Of a DNA stretch of 64,000 bases, positions 58,419 to 64,000 are shown in pieces. The position numbers and the translations under genes were made by a program. The DNA is from CAZWKX01 sp964633975 (GTDB taxonomy: Bacteria; Actinomycetota; Acidimicrobiia; Spongiisociales; UBA11373). The first letter of the stretch is position 1. Each line of letters opens with the position of its first letter. The DNA lies in NCBI GenBank assembly GCA_964633975.1, contig CAZWKX010000005.1:16054-80053 (forward strand), in the 5' to 3' direction. The notes beneath the pieces were generated by a model. It did no database searches and was not told the origin of the DNA. It saw only the letters and a list, made by a program, of their open reading frames with translations.

Positions 58419-58912
58419 CGGCTCTTCTCCTTCCGCCCGCGCTGCTGCTCCTCGAACTCCGCGATGAGAACCGGCATCTGCTGCTCGAGCCAGCCGTAGA
58501 AGTCCCTGATCTCTGCCAGCATCTCAACGACCCGCTCCCTCCCGGTGAACTCCTCCATCCCCCGAGCTGCCAAGTCCTTCAACTCCGATATCACCGCCGT
58601 GCGCCGGCCCAGTAGAGCGCCGAACCCCCCGGACTTGGCCCGAAAGTAGTAGCGGCGCTCGCCGCCTACCCGTATCCGCTCCAATGCCCCCTGGCGCAGC
58701 AGGTATCGTGTCGCGGTGCTCACCGCGCCCGCGCTCGCCTCGAGACGATCGCCGATGTCATTCGCGGACAGCTGGGCCTCTTCGGCAGTGGCGACCGCGG
58801 CCCAGACCCGTCCCGCCATACGCGGCAGGCTGAGCAGCTCGAACACCATGCCCCAGTCCTCGGCGTAATGCAGCTCCCTGACGTGTTGCTGATCATCTAC
58901 TGGTTCCTGCAT
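58415..58912 (-). CDS. GbsR/MarR-type regulator of the ABC exporter
   Basis: 165 residues. A winged helix (MAGRVWAAVATAEEAQLSAN, DIGDRLEASAGAVSTATRYL, LRQGALERIRVGGERRYYF) with a long C-terminal helix (LAEIRDFYGWLEQQMPVLIA) is typical of the GbsR family. It heads the operon and most likely represses it. The tail is basic (QQRGRKEKSR). A half-site palindrome sits right at the start codon (58915-58924). Confidence 0.85.
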   Translation of the reverse strand: MQEPVDDQQHVRELHYAEDWGMVFELLSLPRMAGRVWAAVATAEEAQLSANDIGDRLEASAGAVSTATRYLLRQGALERIRVGGERRYYFRAKSGGFGALLGRRTAVISELKDLAARGMEEFTGRERVVEMLAEIRDFYGWLEQQMPVLIAEFEEQQRGRKEKSR

Positions 58913-58923
58913 TTTGAAGTTTC

Positions 58924-58952
58924 AGGATACACTGTAATCTCTGACGGCTCAA
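58924..58952 (-). promoter_or_regulatory. Promoter of the gbsR-like/ABC operon
   Basis: Minus-strand TTGAGC (58947-58952), 17-nt spacer, TATCCT (58924-58929), 11 nt from ATG 58912. TGAAGTTTCA (58915-58924; TGAA/TTCA arms) overlaps the transcription start and could be the repressor's operator. Confidence 0.5.
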
Positions 58953-59126
58953 CTTCGGCTTCGCCGGGCCCATCCGGCGATACCCACAGAGCCGGCCCGG
59001 AGGGCTCGCGGCGCCAGCCGCCTGGACGCGCAGCCCACCACCGAGAGTGCCCGCCTGGGCCCGCTCCCCCGCCATTGCCCTCACCCAGCCGAGCCCAAAA
59101 AGGGCTAGTCACCCCGTGTCTCCTGG

Positions 59127-59139
59127 AACCCTCCTCCAG
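59127..59139 (+). promoter_or_regulatory. Shared 13-nt motif upstream of the small Trp-Ser protein
   Basis: AACCCTCCTCCAG, 72 nt before ATG 59199; the identical 13-mer recurs at 59668-59680, 100 nt before the subtilase start. GTCTCCTGG stands directly before it here and 32 nt before the second copy. Confidence 0.5.
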
Positions 59140-59198
59140 TTAACGACGACCCGATCCGATGCGGATAGTGGCAGTACCGACTACGAAGGGTAACCACC

Positions 59199-59432
59199 AT
59201 GACCATCGTCTCCTCCAGACGAAACCTGGTGGCTAACGCGCTGCTACCGACTGTGGCACTGACGGCGGTCCTTTTCCTCCTCCCCGGAGCCACGACGCCG
59301 GATGCTCCAACTGGGCTAGGGAATGGCGACCAGACGGCGCTTGCCAGTGCTTCCTGGAGCAGCGTGAACCCCCCGCAGCACGGGCTGCCAATTCTTCGCC
59401 TGCCCGTCCCTGTGAGCGCCTCATGGAGCTAA
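59199..59432 (+). CDS. Small secreted protein with Trp-Ser motifs
   Basis: 77 residues. Basic start, hydrophobic helix (ALLPTVALTAVLFLLPGATT) and an Ala/Pro region form a signal peptide. The mature part of about 40 residues has SASWSSV in its middle and ends in VSASWS, the same motif as the repeats of the subtilase 0.6 kb downstream. The DNA at 59346-59365 is identical over 20 nt to 61475-61494. ATG 59199 has AAGG at 10 nt; TTAACG/GATAGT upstream may be the promoter. A strong hairpin follows. No known family. Confidence 0.65.
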   Translation: MTIVSSRRNLVANALLPTVALTAVLFLLPGATTPDAPTGLGNGDQTALASASWSSVNPPQHGLPILRLPVPVSASWS

Positions 59433-59478
59433 CGGTCATGTGCGAGGGTCTCTCCTGGCGTTGAAGCCAGGCACAAGC

Positions 59479-59510
59479 CGAGAACTCCCCCGCCGCCGGG
59501 GGAGTTCTCG
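59479..59510 (+). terminator. Strong hairpin after the small Trp-Ser gene
   Basis: A perfect 14-bp stem, CGAGAACTCCCCCG with its complement, and the loop CCGC. This is the most stable hairpin seen in the window. It separates the small gene from the subtilase transcript. Confidence 0.75.
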
Positions 59511-59571
59511 CGTCAGGGCTGCTTCCGCCCGTCCCCCGCTGTCCTCCGCGTGGGGGCACGTCGTGCAGGGA

Positions 59572-59656
59572 CTAGCTCATCGTTGCCAGGACGCATGGTC
59601 AGTTCGCGCTAGCCCATCGATTCACCGTCTCCTGGCACGTTCGCGCTAGGTCATCG
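59572..59656 (+). repeat. Three CTAGNNCATCG boxes at exact 37-bp spacing
   Basis: CTAGCTCATCG (59572), CTAGCCCATCG (59609) and CTAGGTCATCG (59646). The second and third are preceded by GTTCGCG, giving an 18-nt core. They lie in the 335-nt gap before the subtilase, upstream of the 13-mer at 59668-59680, and look like a regulator-binding array. That gap (59433-59767) contains no gene. Confidence 0.55.
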
Positions 59657-59767
59657 GGGTGGCTCACAACCCTCCTCCAGATCGAGGCCGGAAAACGTCG
59701 ATGCACCCCCGACTACTGAAAGTGGTTAGGGCCAGTTCCTAGCAGCAGAGACGATCGGAGGAACGTC

Positions 59768-61537
59768 TTGCCGAAAGCAACACGAGCACTCAGCGGTCTC
59801 GTAGCCGCGATCACTGTCGTCGCCACAGTGGCCATTCAATCCCCCACCGTCTCGATGCAGCGCGTTATCGTGCGCGAAGCAGAGGGAACCGGCGACGCCC
59901 CCGAGCAGTTTGTCGCCGATGCCGGCGGCAGTGTGCTCCAGCCACTCGACATCATCGGAGGCTTCGTCGCCGAAGTGCCCGACGATGATGTGGCGCGGCT
60001 GGCGGCACTGCCCGGCGTCATCGAGGTCACTCCGGACTCGTCCGTCTCGCTTCTCACCGAAGGATGGGACGAGTTCCAGGATCCGAGCTACGACAACTCG
60101 GTAGCCTACCGGGACCTCGCCACCAACATGGAGAAGACTGCCATCGCCGCCGGCGCGGTGAACTACTGGTACTCGGGCTACATGGGCGACGGCATCGACA
60201 TCGCCCTGATCGACTCGGGTGTGGTGCCGGTGCTGGGCCTCACCACCTCCAACAAGGTGGTCAACGGGCCCGATCTTTCCTTTGAGTCCCAGGACGACGA
60301 GCTGCGTTATTTGGACACCTACGGGCATGGGACCCACCTGGCCGGGATCATCGCCGGTGAGGATCTGGAGACGCCCTGGCCGTGGAACTTCGGGTCCAGC
60401 AGGTTCTTCGGCGTGGCTCCCCACGCCCGCATCATCAACGTGAAGGTGGCCAATGCCCAAGGGGCCGCAGACGTCTCCCAGGTCATCGCCGCCATCGACT
60501 GGGTGGTGCAGCACCGCCACGACAACGGGATGAACATCCGGGTGCTCAACCTCGCCTTCGGCACCGACAGCACGCAGTCCTATCTGCTCGACCCTCTCGC
60601 CTTTGCAGTGGAACAGGCATGGCTCAAGGGCATCGTCGTGGTGGTGGCCGCAGGCAACGACGGCAACAGCTCCCTGCTGCGCAACCCCGCCATCGACCCG
60701 TACGTGATCGCGGTGGGTGCCAGTGACACCTGGAACACGCCTTGGAACAGGCGCGACGACCGGGTGACCTCGTTCACCAGCTGCGGCAGCGCGCAGCGCC
60801 ACGTCGACATCCTGGCGCCGGGGCGCTCCATCGCCTCGCTGCGCAACCCCGGGTCGCTTGTCGACGTCGAATTCCCCGATGCCCGAGTCAGCACCCGCTA
60901 CTTCAAGGGAAGCGGCACATCCCAGGCGGCGGCAGTGGTCTCCGGATCGGTCGCCCTGATCCTCGATCGTGAGCCCTGGAGGTCTCCGGACCAGGTCAAG
61001 GCCCTGATCACGTCCACGGCCGATCCCCTCTATACGTCTCAGTCGTGCCGGGGCGCCGGTGTGCTCGACCTCATCAACACCATGTACGCCTGGCAGCCCT
61101 ACACCAACCCCACCCAGACCCACCCGCGGGCCAACGGCCGGGGAACGCTGGAGGGGGCCCGGGGCACCTCCCACCTGGTCCACAACGGGGTGGAGCTCCG
61201 AGGTGAGCAGGACATCTTCGGAAAGCCCTTCAGCGGCGTTTCCTGGTCGCAGGCCGCCGCCGCCGGGGTCTCCTGGTCCGGCGGCACCTGGAACGGCTCA
61301 TCGTGGAGCGGAGCTTCCTGGAGCGGAGTCTCCTGGAGCGGAGCTTCCTGGAGCGGAGTCTCCTGGAGCGGAGTCTCCTGGAGCGGAGTCTCCTGGAGCA
61401 GTGTCTCCTGGAGCGGCGCCTCCTGGAGCGATGCAACGTGGACGGGGAATCACTGGACCGGTGCCTCCTGGTCGAGTGCTTCCTGGAGCAGCGTTTCCTG
61501 GTCCGGCGACGTCTGGAGTGGTCTGAGTTGGAACTGA
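59768..61537 (+). CDS. Secreted subtilisin-like serine protease (S8) with Trp-Ser-Gly repeat tail
   Basis: 589 residues. Signal-like start (LSGLVAAITVVATVAIQSPT), I9-type inhibitor propeptide (about 30-100), then the peptidase domain with D149 (IALIDSGV), H187 (YGHGTHLAG), N297 (AAGNDGN) and S385 (GSGTSQAAA): a complete triad. From about residue 490 the tail is 19 Trp in roughly five-residue units such as SWSGA and SWSGV, encoded by 15-bp tandem repeats. The tail may attach the enzyme to the cell surface, bind a partner, or be a secretion signal (inference). TTG 59768 has GGAGG 6 nt upstream. Confidence 0.9.
   Translation: MPKATRALSGLVAAITVVATVAIQSPTVSMQRVIVREAEGTGDAPEQFVADAGGSVLQPLDIIGGFVAEVPDDDVARLAALPGVIEVTPDSSVSLLTEGWDEFQDPSYDNSVAYRDLATNMEKTAIAAGAVNYWYSGYMGDGIDIALIDSGVVPVLGLTTSNKVVNGPDLSFESQDDELRYLDTYGHGTHLAGIIAGEDLETPWPWNFGSSRFFGVAPHARIINVKVANAQGAADVSQVIAAIDWVVQHRHDNGMNIRVLNLAFGTDSTQSYLLDPLAFAVEQAWLKGIVVVVAAGNDGNSSLLRNPAIDPYVIAVGASDTWNTPWNRRDDRVTSFTSCGSAQRHVDILAPGRSIASLRNPGSLVDVEFPDARVSTRYFKGSGTSQAAAVVSGSVALILDREPWRSPDQVKALITSTADPLYTSQSCRGAGVLDLINTMYAWQPYTNPTQTHPRANGRGTLEGARGTSHLVHNGVELRGEQDIFGKPFSGVSWSQAAAAGVSWSGGTWNGSSWSGASWSGVSWSGASWSGVSWSGVSWSGVSWSSVSWSGASWSDATWTGNHWTGASWSSASWSSVSWSGDVWSGLSWN
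61233..61534 (+). repeat. 15-bp tandem repeats encoding the Trp-Ser-Gly tail
   Basis: Near-identical units of the type GCTTCCTGGAGCGGA repeat about 19 times with divergence toward both ends; the core 61303-61400 is almost perfect. All units keep the frame of the subtilase. Confidence 0.85.
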
Positions 61538-61607
61538 ATCCAGCTCGGATTCTGGAGACCTACACGGGCTACCTGCCACGATCGGCCACGCCCGTAGTCA
61601 GCCGGAT

Positions 61608-61629
61608 TCCCTCACCCCCTCCTGAGGGA
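61608..61629 (+). terminator. Weak hairpin after the subtilase gene
   Basis: TCCCTCA and TGAGGGA form a 7-bp stem with an 8-nt loop between the subtilase and the kinase gene. No T-run follows. Confidence 0.35.
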
Positions 61630-61665
61630 GTGCCGATACAGCCCCGACACCGGATTGGCCAGCAG

Positions 61666-63636
61666 ATGACGGAGAAAAACGCGCCTGCCGCCGGCACAGC
61701 CCGCCGCGCGCGGCTTCGGACGTCCGGGGCCGCGCGCGTCTGGATGTTCACGGCTGGGCTGGCTGCAGCCGCCGGGGGCCTGATCTGGGCCATCGGGTCG
61801 CTGCCGCGTGTGCTCGCGTCGCCCGAGATCCCTTGGTGGGGACTGGCCGGCCTGTTCTACCTGGCCGAGCGGGCCGTGCTCCACCTCAGGTTCCGCAACG
61901 ACGCTCATTCGTTCTCCATGAGCGAGATCCCTCTGGTGGTCGGCCTGTACTTCGCCTCTCCCCTGGCGCTGGTGCTCGGGCAAGCGATCGGCAACGCCTT
62001 GGTGCTCAGCGTTCACCGGCGCCAACCCTTGGTGAAGCTGGGGTTCAACGTCATCCAGTTCGCCGTGCAGACTTCCATCGCAATCCTGGTCTTTCGCGGC
62101 ATCACCTTTCTGGGCGACGCTCTGGGCCCGGTGGGCTGGGCGGCTGCTCTCGCCGCTGCGCTGACCGCTCTCTTCATTGCCGAGTTCCTCATCAACATCG
62201 TCATCCGCCTCTCCGGAGGCCGGCTCAGCACCGGCGAAGCCCTTCAGCTCTTCGGTCTCTCGACGCTGGCCACGGGGATGAACGTGATCCTCGCCCTCAT
62301 CGCCGTCATCCTCATCGACTTCCGGCCCGACACCGCATGGCTGGCCCTGGCGCCGCCCGCAGTGGTGTTTCTCGCCTACCGGGCCTACGTATCGCAGCGG
62401 GAAGAGCGGGCTCGCCTCGAATCCATCTACGAGGCGACCATCGAGCTGCACGCCTCGCCGCAGATCGACGCCGCCCTCCCCGCCGCGGCCAAACGGGCAC
62501 GCGACATGCTGGACGCCGGGTACGCCGAGATCCTCCTGTTCCCTACCGGCAGCGAACACGTCGCCTACCGAACCACCATCGGCAACGGCACCACTCAGGT
62601 CATGCAGCCGGCGCCTCCGCAGGCGGCTGCATCCATGCGGCGCCTGGTGCTCGAGCACCGGGCCGGGCTGGTGACCTCGCCCTTTGTGCACGTCGCCGGC
62701 CCCGGAGACAGGATCGAGATCGAAAACGGAGTCGTGGCCCCTTTGCTCATCCGCAACACGCTCGTCGGCGTCATGCTCGTGGCCAATCGATTGGGTGACA
62801 TCAGCACTTTCACCAACGACGACGTCCAGCTGCTGGAGACCCTGGCCAGCCAGGTGGCCGTATCGCTGGAAAACGGCCGCCTCGAGGATTCTCTGGCGCA
62901 GCTGACCCGCCTCAAGGAGCAGCTCGAGGAGATGATCCGCTCCAAGGACCAATTCGTCGCTTCGGTGAGCCACGAACTGCGCACCCCGCTGACCGCGGTG
63001 GTGGCCCTCACCGACGAGCTGCGGCACAACCGCAACACTCTCGACGAGGCAGAGGTCGAGGAGTTCATGACGCTCATCGCCGAGCAGAGCGTCGAGATCT
63101 CCAACATCGTCGAGGACCTGCTGGTGGCGGCCCGCGCCGACATCGGCACGCTCGCCCTCAAGATCGAAATTTTCGACACAACCGCCGAGATCAGAGAGGT
63201 GCTCGATCGCTTTCGCTCTCCCGACGGCCGCAGCGGAGCCGACATCGGGATAGTCGGCTCCGCTTCCGAGGCCTCGGCCGACCGGCTTCGCGTGCGTCAG
63301 ATCGTGCGCAACCTGCTGCAAAACGCGCATCGATACGGTGGAGAGCGCACCTGGATCGAGCTATCCGACCGCGGTGAGCAAATTACCGTCGCCGTCATCG
63401 ACGACGGCGACGGGGTGCGGCCCGGTGAAGAGGAAGTCATCTTCCAGCCCTACCGTCGCTCGGAGAGCGCGGCCAACACCCCGCTCTCGGTGGGTCTGGG
63501 CCTGGCCGTCTCTAGGAAGCTGGCCCGCAGCATGGACGGCGAGCTTCGCTACCTGCGGCGGGAGCGCTGCACGGTCTTCGAGCTCACCCTACCCCAGGCC
63601 GCCGCGACCATCCGCCTGCCGCACCTGCACTCCTGA
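61666..63636 (+). CDS. Membrane sensor histidine kinase with GAF domain
   Basis: 656 residues. About seven or eight membrane helices (residues 25-245) including the HSFSMSEIPLVVGLYF motif seen in MASE-like sensors, a short coiled coil, a GAF domain (about 260-410), HisKA with H436 in VSHELRTPLTAVV, and HATPase with NLLQNAHRYGG, DDGDGV and GLGLAVSRKLARS. There is no receiver domain and no response regulator gene within the window. ATG 61666 was chosen because the longer frame runs through the subtilase repeats; GTG 61630 is an alternative. Confidence 0.9.
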   Translation: MTEKNAPAAGTARRARLRTSGAARVWMFTAGLAAAAGGLIWAIGSLPRVLASPEIPWWGLAGLFYLAERAVLHLRFRNDAHSFSMSEIPLVVGLYFASPLALVLGQAIGNALVLSVHRRQPLVKLGFNVIQFAVQTSIAILVFRGITFLGDALGPVGWAAALAAALTALFIAEFLINIVIRLSGGRLSTGEALQLFGLSTLATGMNVILALIAVILIDFRPDTAWLALAPPAVVFLAYRAYVSQREERARLESIYEATIELHASPQIDAALPAAAKRARDMLDAGYAEILLFPTGSEHVAYRTTIGNGTTQVMQPAPPQAAASMRRLVLEHRAGLVTSPFVHVAGPGDRIEIENGVVAPLLIRNTLVGVMLVANRLGDISTFTNDDVQLLETLASQVAVSLENGRLEDSLAQLTRLKEQLEEMIRSKDQFVASVSHELRTPLTAVVALTDELRHNRNTLDEAEVEEFMTLIAEQSVEISNIVEDLLVAARADIGTLALKIEIFDTTAEIREVLDRFRSPDGRSGADIGIVGSASEASADRLRVRQIVRNLLQNAHRYGGERTWIELSDRGEQITVAVIDDGDGVRPGEEEVIFQPYRRSESAANTPLSVGLGLAVSRKLARSMDGELRYLRRERCTVFELTLPQAAATIRLPHLHS

Positions 63637-63702
63637 GCCCTCGCTAGGACGCGGGACTTCCTACCCTGCCCTCGGTCTCGGCCGGGAGCAACCATTCCAG
63701 CG

Positions 63703-64000
63703 ATGGCTCCAGACAGCGGCGGCGTAGTGAGGCGTGAGCTCATCGACGGCTGCACCGCCATCGTGCGGGGTGCTCTCGATGCCGGCTGCGACTTCTTCGC
63801 CGGGTACCCGATCACTCCCGCTTCTACGATCCTCGGCATGATGGTCCGGCAAATGCCGTCGAGCGGAGGCGTCGCCGTGCAGGGAGAGGACGAGATCGCG
63901 TCGATCGGCATGTGCATCGGTGCGGTGTCCGCCGGTGCACGAGCGATGACCGCCACCAGCGGCCCCGGCATGAGCCTGTACAGCGAGAACATCGGCCTTG
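63703..64000 (+). CDS. korA: 2-oxoacid:ferredoxin oxidoreductase alpha subunit (3' end outside window)
   Basis: First 99 codons of the pyrimidine domain of a KorA-type subunit: GAGYPITP-type loop (FFAGYPITPASTILGMMV), VAVQGEDEIASIGMCIGAVS with the catalytic-type Glu, and ARAMTATSGPGMSLYSENIG. It oxidatively decarboxylates a 2-oxoacid, most likely 2-oxoglutarate, with CoA and ferredoxin; the beta subunit would follow outside the window. Whether it is Kor or Vor cannot be decided from the fragment. ATG 63703; TACCCT at 63662-63667 may be its -10. Confidence 0.88.
   Translation, partial: MAPDSGGVVRRELIDGCTAIVRGALDAGCDFFAGYPITPASTILGMMVRQMPSSGGVAVQGEDEIASIGMCIGAVSAGARAMTATSGPGMSLYSENIGL

Noticed and set aside
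59572..59656. 37-bp periodic repeats resembling a CRISPR array
   Set aside because: Only about 18 nt are conserved per period, there are three units, no cas genes, and the units sit in a promoter region.
61303..61665. Long in-frame N-terminal extension of the histidine kinase with LERSL-type repeats
   Set aside because: It is the subtilase's 15-bp repeat read in another frame; repeats of a multiple of three keep all frames open. Homology of the kinase starts after 61666.

Overview
The window is about 64 kb of high-GC, very densely packed DNA from an actinobacterium, most likely an early-branching lineage such as Acidimicrobiia (inference). The reasons are: a complete Pup-proteasome locus (arc, dop, pup, prcB, prcA, pafA, pafB, pafC); actinobacterial marker families (DUF4193, a FtsR-type MerR regulator next to a GarA-type FHA protein, a bifunctional nuclease, polyphosphate glucokinase, a HelY-type helicase, a GGG-anticodon tRNA-Pro without encoded CCA); and gene orders known from Mycobacterium (scpA-scpB-rluB-cmk-der; a HAD phosphatase near tlyA-nadK-recN, then pyrG-NUDIX-xerD). 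Unlike Mycobacterium, the glycine decarboxylase P-protein is split (gcvPA/gcvPB). No rRNA, insertion sequence, prophage or CRISPR array was seen.

Layout. 0-3 kb: a cut-off HTH/PocR-like regulator, a coiled-coil/helix-hairpin-helix protein, a GNAT enzyme and adenosine deaminase. 3-14 kb (minus strand): ppgK, the glycine cleavage genes, a nuclease-like gene, two MerR regulators, bifunctional nuclease, hpt, D-Ala-D-Ala carboxypeptidase, FHA protein, gcvH, pgsA and a DUF6941-like gene. A decayed GH94 phosphorylase lies between the FHA gene and gcvH. 14-16.4 kb: sulfotransferase, MBL-fold lipoprotein, tRNA-Pro. 16.4-32.4 kb: a housekeeping block (der, ispH, cmk, aroA, rluB, scpBA, HD, M50 protease, DksA-like, xerD, NUDIX, pyrG, recN, nadK, tlyA, rhomboid, HAD). 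32.4-39.4 kb: M20 peptidase, DUF4193, lipid kinase, HelY helicase, tatC, tatA. 39.4-48 kb: the pupylation and proteasome genes. 48-55 kb: ferredoxin, tRNA methyltransferase, several small membrane proteins, a LON-domain protein, two transporters, a secreted SGNH hydrolase and a fused tdh-kbl remnant. 55-59 kb: a GbsR-like regulator with an ABC exporter. 59-64 kb: two secreted proteins carrying Trp-Ser tail motifs (a 77-residue peptide and a subtilase), a membrane histidine kinase, and the start of a 2-oxoacid:ferredoxin oxidoreductase.

How the genes work together. GcvT, GcvPA, GcvPB and GcvH give the T, P and H proteins of glycine cleavage; the L protein is not here. PafA attaches Pup to targets, Dop converts Pup-Gln to Pup-Glu and removes Pup, Arc (Mpa) unfolds targets through its C-terminal QYL, and PrcB/PrcA degrade them. 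PafB/PafC are WYL regulators of the DNA-damage response. ScpA/ScpB, RecN and XerD serve chromosome maintenance.

Features that stand out: (1) two protein-coding remnants in which only the head and the tail of a gene or operon survive; (2) a subtilase and a small secreted peptide that share a Trp-Ser motif, a 20-nt identical stretch and an upstream motif, next to a sensor kinase; (3) a recurring TANNNT hexamer 6-9 nt upstream of start codons, suggesting widespread leaderless transcription; (4) two genes that appear to start with CTG and one with ATC; (5) three convergent gene pairs that share their stop codons in one CTAG. Start sites below were chosen from homology, Shine-Dalgarno boxes, stop/start overlaps and these hexamers; no database search was possible.
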